Below are positions 1 through 9,903 of a DNA stretch of 64,000 bases, in pieces; the stretch's first letter is position 1, and each line of letters begins with the position of its first letter. The stretch covers positions 1-64,000 of the forward strand of contig NZ_JAAMFG010000021.1 of assembly GCF_011064545.1 (NCBI RefSeq). Direction: 5' to 3'. The translations under genes were made by a program, and so were the position numbers. The stretch comes from Wenzhouxiangella sp. XN24. GTDB lineage: Bacteria > Pseudomonadota > Gammaproteobacteria > Steroidobacterales > XN24. Under the pieces are notes generated by a model. That model had not been told where the DNA came from, made no database searches, and saw only the letters and a program-made list of their open reading frames with translations.

Positions 1-94
1 CGGCTCGCGACCGCGGGCGCGCGGGCGCATCGCGTCGCGCCCACCAGAATACGGCGAGCCCGACGACAGCCAGCAGCACGATCAGAAGCTCCAT
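1..94 (-). CDS. Small membrane protein, N-terminal part only (cut by window edge)
   Basis: Reading leftward from the ATG at 94, an open frame runs to the window edge. It begins MELLIVLLAVVGLAVFWWAR and continues with Arg- and Pro-rich residues. This is one hydrophobic membrane segment of about 16 residues followed by positive charges, so an N-out or signal-anchor protein with a cytoplasmic tail is likely. The rest lies outside the window and the family cannot be named. It is divergent from the WYL regulator at 211. Confidence 0.55.
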   Translation of the reverse strand, partial: MELLIVLLAVVGLAVFWWARRDAPARPRSRA

Positions 95-120
95 ATAGCC
101 AACCTATCGGCCCGCGGGGG

Positions 121-132
121 CTCAAACTTGAG
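121..132. promoter_or_regulatory. Short inverted repeat in divergent promoter region
   Basis: CTCAA-AC-TTGAG lies between the small membrane protein and the WYL regulator, about 80 bases before the regulator's start. Its position fits an operator for autoregulation by the WYL protein, but the arms are only five bases, so this is weak. Confidence 0.2.
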
Positions 133-210
133 TCAATTCATGCTGCGGCGCGATAGTGTGGCGTCGCCCGGCGCAGGCTATCATGCGCAAAACTGCTCGG
201 CGCGGAGACA

Positions 211-1200
211 ATGGACCGGTCAGAGCGCTTCCACAAGATCATCCGGATGCTCAAGGACCGGAAAGTCGTCTCGCGGGATGCGTTTCTCGCGGCGCTCGAG
301 GTGTCTCGCGCCACCTTCAAGCGGGACCTGGAGTACCTGCGCGACCGCATGGACGCGCCGATCCTTTGGGATGCCGAGTTCGGCGGCTACCGCCTGGCGG
401 CGGCCGGCGGTGCGCCGCAGAACTATGAATTGCCGGGCCTGTGGCTCAATGCCGGCGAATTGCATGCCCTGCTGGCGATGGAGCAGTTGCTCGACGGGCT
501 GCAGCCGGGCCTGCTCGGGCCGCATGTCCGGCCGCTGCGCGACCGCATCCGCCGGCTCATCGAGGTCGGCGACCACTCGGCGGAGGAGGTCGGCCGGCGG
601 ATCCGGGTGCTGGAGGTCGGCAGCCGGCCGGTCGAGCCGGATTGTTTCCAGTCGCTCGCTTCGGCGGTGTTGTCCCGACGCCGGCTCAGGATCACGCACT
701 ACAGCCGCGTCCGCGGCGTCTCGACGGAGCGCACCGTGTCACCGCAGCGCCTCGTGCATTACCGCGACAACTGGTACCTGGATGCCTGGTGCCACGAGCG
801 CCAGGCCCTGCGCACCTTCTCGGCGGACGCCATCGAGTCGGCGGAGATGCTGGAGCGCGGCGCGCGCGAGATCTCCGACGCGAAACTCGACCGGCACCTC
901 GGCTCCGGCTTCGGCATTTTTTCCGGGGCGCGCACCGACCTCGCCGTGCTGCAGTTCACGCCCGATCGCGCCCGCTGGGTGGCACGCGAATCCTGGCATC
1001 CTGAACAGGAGGGCCAGTTCCAGCTGGACGGTTCCTACCTGCTCAAGGTCCCGTATTCGGACCCGCGCGAACTGGTGATGGATATCATGAAATACGGGCC
1101 CGATGTCGAAGTGCTCGCCCCGGCCGCGCTGGCGGAGCTGGTGCTGGATCGTCTCGCGGAGGCGAAGGGACGGTACGACGCCCGCACCACGCGGCGATGA
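211..1200 (+). CDS. WYL-domain transcriptional regulator
   Basis: This 329-residue protein has the DeoR/WYL regulator layout. An N-terminal helix-turn-helix (about residues 1-60, with VSRATFKRDLEYLRD as recognition region) is followed by a WYL ligand-sensing domain with NWYLDAW near residue 190 and a C-terminal WCX-like region. Such proteins bind DNA and sense small ligands or nucleic acid; several regulate DNA-damage or defence genes, but no such genes are nearby. The start is chosen for the GGAG four bases before ATG and a full-length HTH. It stands alone, with msrA 71 bases downstream on the same strand behind its own -10-like element. Target and ligand are unknown. Confidence 0.88.
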   Translation: MDRSERFHKIIRMLKDRKVVSRDAFLAALEVSRATFKRDLEYLRDRMDAPILWDAEFGGYRLAAAGGAPQNYELPGLWLNAGELHALLAMEQLLDGLQPGLLGPHVRPLRDRIRRLIEVGDHSAEEVGRRIRVLEVGSRPVEPDCFQSLASAVLSRRRLRITHYSRVRGVSTERTVSPQRLVHYRDNWYLDAWCHERQALRTFSADAIESAEMLERGAREISDAKLDRHLGSGFGIFSGARTDLAVLQFTPDRARWVARESWHPEQEGQFQLDGSYLLKVPYSDPRELVMDIMKYGPDVEVLAPAALAELVLDRLAEAKGRYDARTTRR

Positions 1201-1230
1201 ATCGACGCTGAAGGGCACCGCGAATCGGTC

Positions 1231-1236
1231 CATAAT
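1231..1236 (+). promoter_or_regulatory. Candidate -10 element for msrA
   Basis: CATAAT lies 35 bases before the msrA ATG, in the short gap after the WYL regulator, and a T-run follows. No convincing -35 box is visible, so this is a suggestion only. Confidence 0.3.
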
Positions 1237-1271
1237 GCTTTTTTGCGTCGCTGTTTCCTGGAGCCGTTCCG

Positions 1272-1922
1272 ATGCTAGCCTCACTGCTTGGCCAGAAGAC
1301 CCGCATGATCACCGCCGACGACGCCCTGCCGGGGCGCGCGACGCCGATGCCCGTGCCCGCGGCCCACTTCGTCAACGGCCGCCCGATGGCGCCGCCCTAT
1401 CCGGAAGGCCTCGCCTGGGTGGATTTCGGTCTCGGGTGTTTCTGGGGCGCGGAGCGACGCTTCTGGCAAACGCCGGGCGTGTGGGTCACGGCCGCGGGCT
1501 ATGCCGGCGGCTTCACCCCCAATCCGGACTACCGGGAAGTCTGCTCGGGCCGCACCGGGCACACGGAGGTCGTGCGCGTCGTGTTCGACCCTGCCGAGAT
1601 CGATTTTGCCGGGCTGCTGAAAGTTTTCTGGGAGTCGCATGACCCGACGCAGGGCATGCGCCAGGGCGGCGACGTCGGCACGCAGTACCGCTCGGCGATC
1701 TACACCTACGGTGAGACCCAGCAGGCCGAGGCCGAGGCGTCCGCCGCGGCCTACCAGCAGGCGCTGCGGGCCGCCGGGCGCGGCGAGATCACGACCGAAA
1801 TCCGTCCGGCCGGGGCGTTCTACTTTGCCGAGGACTACCACCAGCAGTACCTGGCGAAGAATCCGGGCGGCTATTGCGGTATCGGGGGTTGCGGCGTCGA
1901 CTACGTCGCGCCGGCCGGCTAG
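1272..1922 (+). CDS. msrA: Peptide-methionine (S)-S-oxide reductase MsrA
   Basis: MsrA reduces methionine-S-sulfoxide in proteins or free Met, using thioredoxin. The catalytic motif GCFWGAE is present (Cys about residue 56). Two C-terminal cysteines in GYCGIGGCG (about 202 and 207) can act as resolving cysteines. The family motifs [13 protein letters not shown] and GTQYRS are all in place. It has 216 residues, a normal length, with about 45 extra residues before the catalytic domain and no signal peptide, so a cytoplasmic location is likely. GGAG lies upstream of the chosen ATG. The gene converges on the DUF882 gene with only 15 bases between stops. Confidence 0.96.
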   Translation: MLASLLGQKTRMITADDALPGRATPMPVPAAHFVNGRPMAPPYPEGLAWVDFGLGCFWGAERRFWQTPGVWVTAAGYAGGFTPNPDYREVCSGRTGHTEVVRVVFDPAEIDFAGLLKVFWESHDPTQGMRQGGDVGTQYRSAIYTYGETQQAEAEASAAAYQQALRAAGRGEITTEIRPAGAFYFAEDYHQQYLAKNPGGYCGIGGCGVDYVAPAG

Positions 1923-1936
1923 GCTTTTTCCGGCCG
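1912..1936. terminator. Hairpin at the msrA/DUF882 convergent junction
   Basis: CGGCCGG and CCGGCCG pair around an 11-base loop containing five T. It spans the msrA stop and reaches the last bases before the opposing stop. It could serve transcripts from both sides, but lacks a classical 3' U-tract. Confidence 0.3.
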
Positions 1937-1937
1937 A

Positions 1938-2516
1938 CTACCAGTAGCGGACGCGGCCGGTGTCGATGTGGATGAAATCTGAGCTCTGGTAATAGCCCAC
2001 GCCGCCGGCCTTGAGGTCCAGCGCCGCCTGGCGCAGCTGCCGCGTGTCCACGCCCCTGAGACGGATGTCCATGGCGCGCCCCTCCATGTGCAGGCTGCGC
2101 TGCGCCACACCGTTGCTGCTGGAGCGGAGCATCTCGTTGGTCTGCGGCGAGCGGTAGGCTGAGATGATCTCGAACGGGCCCTTGCCGCCCGTCGACTGCT
2201 GCAGGTGGTGGAGGATATCCAGCAACTGCGGGTCCATCTGGTGTGCTTCGCCGCTGCGGAAGTCCCTCAGGAAGTGGCTGACCTCGTCGAGCGCCGCGGG
2301 GATATGGTGGTCGCCCTCTGCGTAGGCCACGCGAAGCTTTTCGCCGGTGTGCGTATGATAGAAGCTCAGGATTCGCGCTGCGGACTGGGTTGCGGACCGG
2401 TTGGCGAACGCGCTGGCGGGGAACATCGCCAGCGCGCCGGCGCCCAATCCCGCGAAAACCAGCCGCCGCCGCGCCCGGCCGTGATCGGGCAAGGATTCCT
2501 CGCAAAGGTCGCACAT
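1938..2516 (-). CDS. DUF882 (YcbK-like) exported peptidase-fold protein
   Basis: DUF882/YcbK proteins belong to the peptidase M15 (D,D-carboxypeptidase-like) fold and are linked to envelope peptidoglycan processing. This 192-residue protein starts with a Tat-type signal (RRRLVFAGLG, hydrophobic to ASAFA) and ends with the M15-like pattern RSLHMEGRAMDIR and DFIHIDTGRVRYW, which supplies the His/Asp zinc ligands. ATG at 2516 is preferred because GGAG lies eight bases before it; an in-frame ATG at 2522 has poorer spacing. Its start codon overlaps, on the other strand, the start of the L,D-transpeptidase gene. In many gammaproteobacteria ycbB and ycbK lie in tandem; here they are head to head. 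Confidence 0.88.
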   Translation of the reverse strand: MCDLCEESLPDHGRARRRLVFAGLGAGALAMFPASAFANRSATQSAARILSFYHTHTGEKLRVAYAEGDHHIPAALDEVSHFLRDFRSGEAHQMDPQLLDILHHLQQSTGGKGPFEIISAYRSPQTNEMLRSSSNGVAQRSLHMEGRAMDIRLRGVDTRQLRQAALDLKAGGVGYYQSSDFIHIDTGRVRYW

Positions 2517-4221
2517 GCGCATTTCTCCGGCGCCGGCCCGCCCGGCCGGCAATCTGTTGATCCTGCGTTGCATCACCGCGGTGATGCTATTGGTGGCGCT
2601 CGCTCCCCGGGCTCATCCGGAGGCGTTATCGTCGGTCGCATCGGCCGAGCAGCTGCAGCTGCGGATCGGCGCCCTGGCCGAAGATTCCCGCGTCGCCGGC
2701 CGGGAGGTAGCCGACCCCTGGTTCCTGGCGCGCTTCTACGAGCGCCGGCAGTTTACCCCGGTCTGGGCCGATCGGGCAAAAATTGACCAGCTCCTTGAGG
2801 CGGTTATCGTCAGCGAGCGCCATGGACTTGAGCCGGAAGACTACCACCTCACGATTCTCCGGGAGCTGGCGGCGGCCATGCGTTCCGCGCCTCGCCCCTG
2901 GCTGGCCAACGAGCTCGAGATTCTTGCCACGGACGCCCTGGTCAGGCTGGCGTTCCACCTCCGCTTCGGCAAGGTGAACCCGGGGCGCATCGAATCCACC
3001 TGGAACTTCAGTCCCGACATGGGCAGCGTCAGCCCGGTCGATGCGATCCAGTCGCTGCTCCGTGCGGACGACCTGGCTGCGGCGGTGGCTGGGAATGCCC
3101 CGGACAGTGCGCATTACCGGGCGCTGATGGGCCACCTGGCGGCTTACCGGGAGATCGCTGCGCAAGGCGGCTGGCCGGTCATCGGGCTCGGCGACTCGTT
3201 GCGCCTGGGAATGCAGTCGCGCCGGGTGCCGGCGCTGCGCGCGCTGCTGTCGATCACCGGCGACCTGGAGGCGGCCGTGTACGCGGAGGCCCCTGACGTC
3301 TTCGACCCAGTCATGGAGGCCGCGGTAAAGCGCTTCCAGGAGCGCCACGGCCTCGACCCCGACGGCGTGGTCGGCCGCCAGACGCTGGTCGAGCTCAATG
3401 TCCCGGTCGAGGCACGCATCGACCAGCTGCGCATCAACATGGAACGGTTTCGCTGGATATTCCGGGACCTCGAGCCGCGCTTCCTGCTGGTCAACATCGC
3501 CCGCTACCGTGTGCTGCTGGTGGAGAACCAGCAGGTCGTATGGAGCACGCGCGCCGTGGTCGGCCGCCCGTACCGCCAGACGCCGGTGTTCAAGGCGCGC
3601 ATGACTTACCTGGAGCTGAATCCCACCTGGACGGTGCCTCCGACCATCCTGCGCGAGGACCTGCTGCCTGACATCCGCCGCGATCCCACAGTCCTTCAGC
3701 AGCGCAACATGACGGTGCTGGATCACCAGGGCCGGCCTGTGGACCCTGCCACCATCGACTGGTCGACCGTCACCGGGCAAACGTTCCACCACATGATCCG
3801 CCAGGAACCGGGTCCCGACAATGCGCTCGGCCGGGTGAAGTTCATGTTTCCCAACCCGTACCACGTGTACATGCATGACACGCCCGCCCGCAGCTTGTTC
3901 GCGCGGGCCGCGCGTGGCTTCAGCTCGGGGTGCATCCGCCTCGAGCGCCCCTTCGAGCTGGTGGAAATCCTGTTGGCCGGCACGCAGTGGAACCAGGCGG
4001 CGATCGAGCAAGTCCTCGCGAGCGGCCGCACGCGGGTCGTCAACCTGCCGCAGCCGTTGACCGTGCTGACGCTGTACGGCACGGCGGTGCCGGAGGCCGG
4101 CCGTATTCACTTCGCCCGGGATGTTTACCAACGCGATGCCCGGCTGCTGCAGGCGCTGGATGTGCCTTTTGAGTTCAGCCCGCCGGCAGGCTACCAGGAA
4201 GCCCTGGATTCGACCGACTGA
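2515..4221 (+). CDS. ycbB: L,D-transpeptidase of the YcbB/LdtD family
   Basis: This periplasmic enzyme would form 3-3 crosslinks in peptidoglycan. The 568-residue protein has an N-terminal signal or anchor (hydrophobic [18 protein letters not shown]), a scaffold domain, a peptidoglycan-binding repeat (about 262-300, [17 protein letters not shown]) and a YkuD catalytic domain. The active-site signature is [20 protein letters not shown] followed by IRLE, with the catalytic Cys near residue 473. An AAAGG-like ribosome site six bases before ATG 2515 supports that start; ATG 2584 would destroy the signal sequence. The DUF882 partner is divergent with no intergenic space, so each promoter must lie inside the other gene. 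Confidence 0.94.
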   Translation: MRISPAPARPAGNLLILRCITAVMLLVALAPRAHPEALSSVASAEQLQLRIGALAEDSRVAGREVADPWFLARFYERRQFTPVWADRAKIDQLLEAVIVSERHGLEPEDYHLTILRELAAAMRSAPRPWLANELEILATDALVRLAFHLRFGKVNPGRIESTWNFSPDMGSVSPVDAIQSLLRADDLAAAVAGNAPDSAHYRALMGHLAAYREIAAQGGWPVIGLGDSLRLGMQSRRVPALRALLSITGDLEAAVYAEAPDVFDPVMEAAVKRFQERHGLDPDGVVGRQTLVELNVPVEARIDQLRINMERFRWIFRDLEPRFLLVNIARYRVLLVENQQVVWSTRAVVGRPYRQTPVFKARMTYLELNPTWTVPPTILREDLLPDIRRDPTVLQQRNMTVLDHQGRPVDPATIDWSTVTGQTFHHMIRQEPGPDNALGRVKFMFPNPYHVYMHDTPARSLFARAARGFSSGCIRLERPFELVEILLAGTQWNQAAIEQVLASGRTRVVNLPQPLTVLTLYGTAVPEAGRIHFARDVYQRDARLLQALDVPFEFSPPAGYQEALDSTD

Positions 4222-4275
4222 TTCGCCACATTGGTCTATGGTGTGTCGACAGGAGCGGTCCCGGGCGGTCAGACC

Positions 4276-4374
4276 ATGCCGACAGTCACTTTCCCCTCGA
4301 ATCTGCGCCGCCACCTCGATGTCACCGGCGCCCGGTCGGGTGGCGAGAGCGTGCGCGCGATGCTGGAGGCGGTA
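4276..4374 (+). pseudogene. Remnant of a MoaD/ThiS-like ubiquitin-fold gene
   Basis: From ATG 4276 the frame reads [16 protein letters not shown], then [10 protein letters not shown]. This matches the first third of small MoaD/ThiS-family sulfur-carrier-like proteins. After about 33 residues homology stops and the rest of the beta-grasp fold, including the C-terminal Gly-Gly, is missing in every frame I read. The frame continues meaninglessly into the next gene. A strong palindrome with a flanking 7-base direct repeat starts just after the breakpoint. Recognition is from memory of the family. Confidence 0.55.
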
Positions 4375-4385
4375 AAAATCCGGGA

Positions 4386-4438
4386 GGTCACGACCGGGTG
4401 GCATGCATGTCGCCTGCATGCCACCCGAGAGGGTCACG
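4386..4438. repeat. Palindrome flanked by a 7-bp direct repeat
   Basis: A perfect 12-base inverted repeat (4396-4407 and 4415-4426, GGGTGGCATGCA and its complement) has a 7-base loop. GGTCACG occurs on each side (4386-4392 and 4432-4438). The arrangement resembles a very small palindromic insertion with target duplication, placed next to the truncated MoaD-like gene. It could instead be a terminator, although there is no T-run. Confidence 0.45.
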
Positions 4439-4483
4439 GACCCGAGTCCCGCTGGCCCGTTACATTGCGGCCGCCTGCCCCGC

Positions 4484-4489
4484 TAGAAT
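4484..4489 (+). promoter_or_regulatory. -10 element suggesting a leaderless mRNA
   Basis: TAGAAT is followed by seven bases and then the ATG of the ABC ATPase gene at 4497. Transcription would start at or next to the start codon. No ribosome-binding sequence is visible there. Confidence 0.45.
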
Positions 4490-4496
4490 CTCGCCG

Positions 4497-5420
4497 ATGC
4501 AGCCGATCATCCACATCCGCAACCTGGGCAAGACCTACGCCTCCGGCCTGAAGGCGTTGCAGAGCATAGACCTCGAGATCCGGCGCGGCGAGATCTTCGC
4601 GCTGCTCGGTCCGAACGGCGCCGGCAAGACCACGCTGATCAGCATCCTTTGCGGACTCGTGACGCCCGGCGAGGGCACGGCAGCGGTCGACGGCCACGAC
4701 ATCGTGCGCGACTACCGCGCCGCGCGCGCGGTCATCGGGCTGGTGCCGCAGGAACTGCACACCGACATGTTCGAGACGGTGTGGGACACGACCTGCTTCA
4801 GCCGCGGCCTGTTCGGCCTGGGGCAGGACAAGGCGCACATCGAGCGCGTGCTGCGTGCCCTGTCGCTGTGGGACAAGCGACATGAGAAGATCATGACCCT
4901 GTCGGGCGGCATGAAGCGCCGCGTGCTGATCGCCAAGGCGCTGGCCCACGAGCCGCGCGTACTGTTTCTCGATGAGCCGACCGCCGGCGTGGACGTCGAG
5001 CTGCGGCGCGAGATGTGGGACCTCATGCGCCGTCTGCAGGACGACGGGGTCACGATCATCCTGACGACCCACTATATCGCCGAGGCCGAGGAGATGGCCG
5101 ATCGGGTCGGCGTCATCCACAAGGGCGCGCTGGTGGTGGTGGACGAGACACGCGCGTTGATGAGCAGGCTCGGGAAGAAGCAGCTCACCCTGCACCTGCA
5201 GTCCCCGCTGCAGGAAATCCCGGCGGAACTCGGGCCCTGGGAACTCGAGCTGGACGATGACGGGTGCGAGTTGCGGCTGGAGTTCCGCACGGGCGAGGAG
5301 CAGTCCCGCATCCCGTCCCTGCTCAAGCGCATCGGCGAGCTCGGCATCGAGTTTCGCGACCTCAACACGCGGCAGAGTTCGCTGGAGGAGATCTTCGTGG
5401 ACCTGGTGAACGAGCGATGA
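4497..5420 (+). CDS. ABC transporter ATP-binding protein (ABC-2 exporter type)
   Basis: This 307-residue ATPase belongs to the DrrA/YadG/NodI-like subfamily, which powers ABC-2 exporters. Walker A is GPNGAGKTT, the signature is LSGGMKRR, Walker B is [10 protein letters not shown], and the H-loop is TTHY. A C-terminal extension of about 80 residues is typical of this group. The ATG at 4497 is chosen because it sits just before the conserved first strand and right after a TAGAAT -10 element. Its stop overlaps the permease start (ATGA), so the two are translationally coupled. The substrate is unknown. Confidence 0.93.
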   Translation: MQPIIHIRNLGKTYASGLKALQSIDLEIRRGEIFALLGPNGAGKTTLISILCGLVTPGEGTAAVDGHDIVRDYRAARAVIGLVPQELHTDMFETVWDTTCFSRGLFGLGQDKAHIERVLRALSLWDKRHEKIMTLSGGMKRRVLIAKALAHEPRVLFLDEPTAGVDVELRREMWDLMRRLQDDGVTIILTTHYIAEAEEMADRVGVIHKGALVVVDETRALMSRLGKKQLTLHLQSPLQEIPAELGPWELELDDDGCELRLEFRTGEEQSRIPSLLKRIGELGIEFRDLNTRQSSLEEIFVDLVNER

Positions 5421-6196
5421 GCGCGGCGTCGAGGGTCAACCTGCGCGGCATGCGCGCCATCTACCTGTTCGAGATGGCGCGTTTCAGGCGCACGCTGTGG
5501 CAGAGCCTGGCCACGCCCGTCATCACCACCGCGCTGTATTTCGTGGTGTTCGGTTCGGCCATCGGCGGGCGCATCGGGACCATCGACGGCGTGAGCTACG
5601 CCGCCTTCATCGTGCCGGGGCTGATCATGCTCACCGTGTTCACCGAGAGCCTGAGCAACGCGGCCTTCGGGATCTACATGCCGAAGTTCAACGGCACCAG
5701 CTACGAGTTGCTGTCGGCGCCGATCTCGCCGCTCGAGACCGTGCTCGCCTTCGTGGGCGCCGCCGCGACCAAGTCGGTGATTCTCGGGCTGGTGATCCTC
5801 GCGACCGCCGCGACGTTCGTGCCGCTGGAGTTGCAGCATCCCGTCTGGATGTTCTGCTACCTGGTGCTCGTGGCGCTGGCATTCAGCCTCGCCGGGTTCA
5901 TCATCGGCCTCATGGCGGAGGGCTTCGAGGCGCTGCAGTTCGTGCCGATGCTGGTCATCACGCCGTTGAGCTTCCTCGGCGGGGCCTTCTACTCGATCCG
6001 CATGCTGCCCGAGACCTTCCAGGCGGTCAGCCTGTTGAACCCGATCGTCTACGTGATCAGCGGCTTCCGCTGGAGTTTCTACGGCAGCGGCGACGTTTCG
6101 ATCGGCGTCAGCATGGCGGTCCTGGGGACTTTTCTCGTCGCCAGTTTCGGCTTCGTGTGGTGGGTTTTCCGCAGCGGTTACCGGCTCAAGAGCTGA
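5417..6196 (+). CDS. ABC-2 type permease
   Basis: This 259-residue membrane protein is the partner of the preceding ATPase. It has about six hydrophobic segments and the ABC-2 signature region near the C-terminus ([18 protein letters not shown], then [12 protein letters not shown]), as in YadH/NodJ permeases. The four-base overlap with the ATPase supports a two-gene operon. YadG/YadH homologues are exporters without a firmly known substrate. The gene converges on nrfA. Confidence 0.93.
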   Translation: MSAASRVNLRGMRAIYLFEMARFRRTLWQSLATPVITTALYFVVFGSAIGGRIGTIDGVSYAAFIVPGLIMLTVFTESLSNAAFGIYMPKFNGTSYELLSAPISPLETVLAFVGAAATKSVILGLVILATAATFVPLELQHPVWMFCYLVLVALAFSLAGFIIGLMAEGFEALQFVPMLVITPLSFLGGAFYSIRMLPETFQAVSLLNPIVYVISGFRWSFYGSGDVSIGVSMAVLGTFLVASFGFVWWVFRSGYRLKS

Positions 6197-6201
6197 GCCG
6201 G
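6181..6201 (+). terminator. Stem-loop over the permease stop codon
   Basis: CCGGCTCA and TGAGCCGG form a perfect 8-base stem with a 5-base loop that includes the stop codon. A second, weaker stem (GCCGCG/CGCGGC, 6226-6246) follows. Neither has a T-run, so termination is plausible but unproven. Confidence 0.3.
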
Positions 6202-6261
6202 CAACCGCGCTGGTATCCCGTTGGAGCCGCGATCGCAAAGCGCGGCACCCTGTGTCGACGC

Positions 6262-7944
<1,683 letters not shown>

Positions 7945-7961
7945 GGACCTCAGAAGTATGT

Positions 7962-8453
7962 CTAGCGCCGGCCTGCGTGACCGACGTCGCTATGGCAATG
8001 CACACACAGCTGCACGTCGCCGCCGTGCTCCGCCGGGAGCATGGCGTTGACCAGGTCGCTGTGGCAGGAGAGACACGCGCCCTGCGTCACGCGCCGGTTG
8101 CGCGGCTTGATCTTGATGGGCTCGTCAAAATTGCCGGTCGTGAAGGCCAGCGCGTGGAAGAAACCGTTGTCGGCCTTGGTGAGCCATTTGCCGACGAAAT
8201 CATGCGGCAGATGGCAATCGCCGCAGCCCGCCACATCACGGTGACTGGAGTTCAGCCAGGCATCGAAATGATCCTGCATGACGTGGCAGTTGGCACAGGC
8301 CGTGGAGTCCTTCGTCAGGTAGGACAGGCCGTCGCCGTAGCCGAGGGTGAACACGCCCAGCCCGCCCAGCACGCCGACGGCGATCGCCGTGGCGAAGGCC
8401 AGGACACGAAGCCCGCGGGGCTTGGGAGAGGGGGCGGCTTGAGACTGGCGCAT
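7962..8453 (-). CDS. nrfH: NrfH tetrahaem quinol dehydrogenase subunit
   Basis: NrfH is the membrane-bound electron donor of NrfA, oxidising quinol and passing electrons on. The 163-residue protein has one N-terminal transmembrane helix (about 17-38) and four haem motifs: CANCH (53-57), CGDCH (77-81), CLSCH (127-131) and CVHCH (150-154). GLSYLTKDSTACANCHVMQ matches the NrfH/NapC family around the unusual first haem. No good ribosome-binding site precedes the ATG. I looked for and did not find an FNR-type TTGAT-N4-ATCAA box upstream. Confidence 0.94.
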   Translation of the reverse strand: MRQSQAAPSPKPRGLRVLAFATAIAVGVLGGLGVFTLGYGDGLSYLTKDSTACANCHVMQDHFDAWLNSSHRDVAGCGDCHLPHDFVGKWLTKADNGFFHALAFTTGNFDEPIKIKPRNRRVTQGACLSCHSDLVNAMLPAEHGGDVQLCVHCHSDVGHAGRR

Positions 8454-8543
8454 AATTAATACATTTCGTGTGTATCTTTATGGCGGGCAGTCTCCTCGAG
8501 CCGTCGAAAGGTGGCAATACGCAGAATCCGAAGGTTGAGACGG

Positions 8544-8560
8544 GGCCGGCGAAACCGGCC
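8544..8560 (-). terminator. GC-rich hairpin between gdh and nrfH
   Basis: GGCCGG and CCGGCC pair around CGAAA, 56 bases after the gdh stop and 90 bases before the nrfH start on the same strand. It could end the gdh transcript or act as a leader structure for nrfHA. It has no T-run. Confidence 0.3.
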
Positions 8561-8615
8561 GGCGTTGAGCGGCGGCCCCCAGGAAACGCCCGGCGGATAG
8601 CCGGGATCGCGGCGC

Positions 8616-9902
8616 TCAGTCGCCGTCGAACAGCGCCGCGGTCCCCATGGCTTCCACCGCGGCGCCGATGCGCTTGAGCACGAGCCCGTAGGCCGCCATG
8701 CGTGGCGACAGGGACTTGTCCGCCGCAATGTCCATGACGACGTTGAACTGGTCACACATCCGCTTGTCCAGCCGCGCCAGCACGTCACGTTCCTCCCAGT
8801 ACTCGCCGCTGCGGTTCTGCACCCACTCGTAGTAGCTGACCGTCACACCACCCGCGTTGGCGAGAATGTCGGGAATGATGGTCACCCCCCGCTCGTCGAG
8901 GATCCGATCGGCCTCAATGGTCGTCGGGCCGTTGGCCAGTTCGATGACGGTCGTGGCCTTGATCTGCCCGGCATTGTCGGCGTTGATGACGTCTTCGAGA
9001 GCGGCGGGCACCAGCACATCGACGTCCAGTTCGAGCAGTTGGGCGTTGGAAATATGCTCACCGTTCTTTTCATCGCCCACGGAGTGTTCGCAGTACAGGC
9101 TCTTCACCTGGCCGTGCTCGTTTTTCGCCCGGATCAGGCGCGGCACGTCGAGACCGCTCTCGTCGTGGACGCCGCCGCCGGAATCGCTGACCGCCACGAC
9201 GCGATAACCGTTCTCGTACAGGAGGCGGGCCGCCTCCTGGCCGACATTGCCGAAGCCCTGCACCGCGACGGTGGTCTCTTCCGCAACCCAGTCGCGCCGT
9301 TTCGCGAGTTCGCGGATGCAGACGTAGCCGCCGTAGCCCGTTGCACCCCGTCGCCCGAGACTGCCGCCCAGGGCGACCGGCTTGCCGGTGAAGGCGGCGG
9401 GCGTGCGTTGCCGGACCACCTGAGAGTACTCGTCCATCATCCAGCCCATGATGCGGGCGTTGGTGTACACGTCGGGCGCGGGAATATCGGCCGCCGGGCC
9501 GATGAAGTCCGCGATTCTGCGGATGAAGCCGCGGCTGAGCCGCTCGAGCTCCATCTTCGACAGCGATTTCGGGTCCACGGCGACGCCGCCTTTCGCGCCG
9601 CCGTAGGGCAGGTCCATGAGCGCGCACTTGCAGCTCATCCAGAGCGCGAGGGCCTTGAGTTCCTCGAGGCAGACGTCCGGGTGGTAGCGAAGTCCGCCCT
9701 TGCACGGGCCGAGCAGGTCGCTGTGCTGCACGCGGTAGCCGTCGAATATTTCCAGGCGGCCGTCGTCCATGCGCAGGGGTATCGATACGGCGAGGACCGC
9801 GGTCGGATGGCGCAGCCGTTCCAGCGTTTCTGCGCCGACCTCCATGTGTTGCGCCGCTTCGTCGAGTCTGCCGAGGGCGCGTTCGAAAAGTTTCTCTGTC
9901 AT
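8616..9902 (-). CDS. gdhA: Glu/Leu/Phe/Val dehydrogenase, probably glutamate dehydrogenase
   Basis: This enzyme interconverts glutamate and 2-oxoglutarate plus ammonium. The 428-residue length fits the hexameric GDH class used by many bacteria and archaea. Key residues are in GPCKGGLRYHPDV, the catalytic-Lys region LPYGGAKGGVAVDP, the PAPDVYTN loop, and the NAD(P)-binding VQGFGNVGQEAA. Its start lies one base after the stop of the NSS transporter, implying coupled translation. Being next to NrfHA, which makes ammonium, suggests ammonium assimilation, but cofactor preference is not visible. Confidence 0.93.
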   Translation of the reverse strand: MTEKLFERALGRLDEAAQHMEVGAETLERLRHPTAVLAVSIPLRMDDGRLEIFDGYRVQHSDLLGPCKGGLRYHPDVCLEELKALALWMSCKCALMDLPYGGAKGGVAVDPKSLSKMELERLSRGFIRRIADFIGPAADIPAPDVYTNARIMGWMMDEYSQVVRQRTPAAFTGKPVALGGSLGRRGATGYGGYVCIRELAKRRDWVAEETTVAVQGFGNVGQEAARLLYENGYRVVAVSDSGGGVHDESGLDVPRLIRAKNEHGQVKSLYCEHSVGDEKNGEHISNAQLLELDVDVLVPAALEDVINADNAGQIKATTVIELANGPTTIEADRILDERGVTIIPDILANAGGVTVSYYEWVQNRSGEYWEERDVLARLDKRMCDQFNVVMDIAADKSLSPRMAAYGLVLKRIGAAVEAMGTAALFDGD

Positions 9903-9903
9903 G

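Noticed and set aside
2626-4437. A 603-codon minus-strand frame opposite the L,D-transpeptidase
   Set aside because: Antisense shadow of a gene with clear catalytic motifs; His/Arg/Gln-rich product without recognisable domains.
8454-8615. FNR or NarL/NarP site for nrfHA
   Set aside because: I searched for TTGAT-N4-ATCAA and for paired heptamers and found only an imperfect ATACA/TGTAT repeat; not enough to call.
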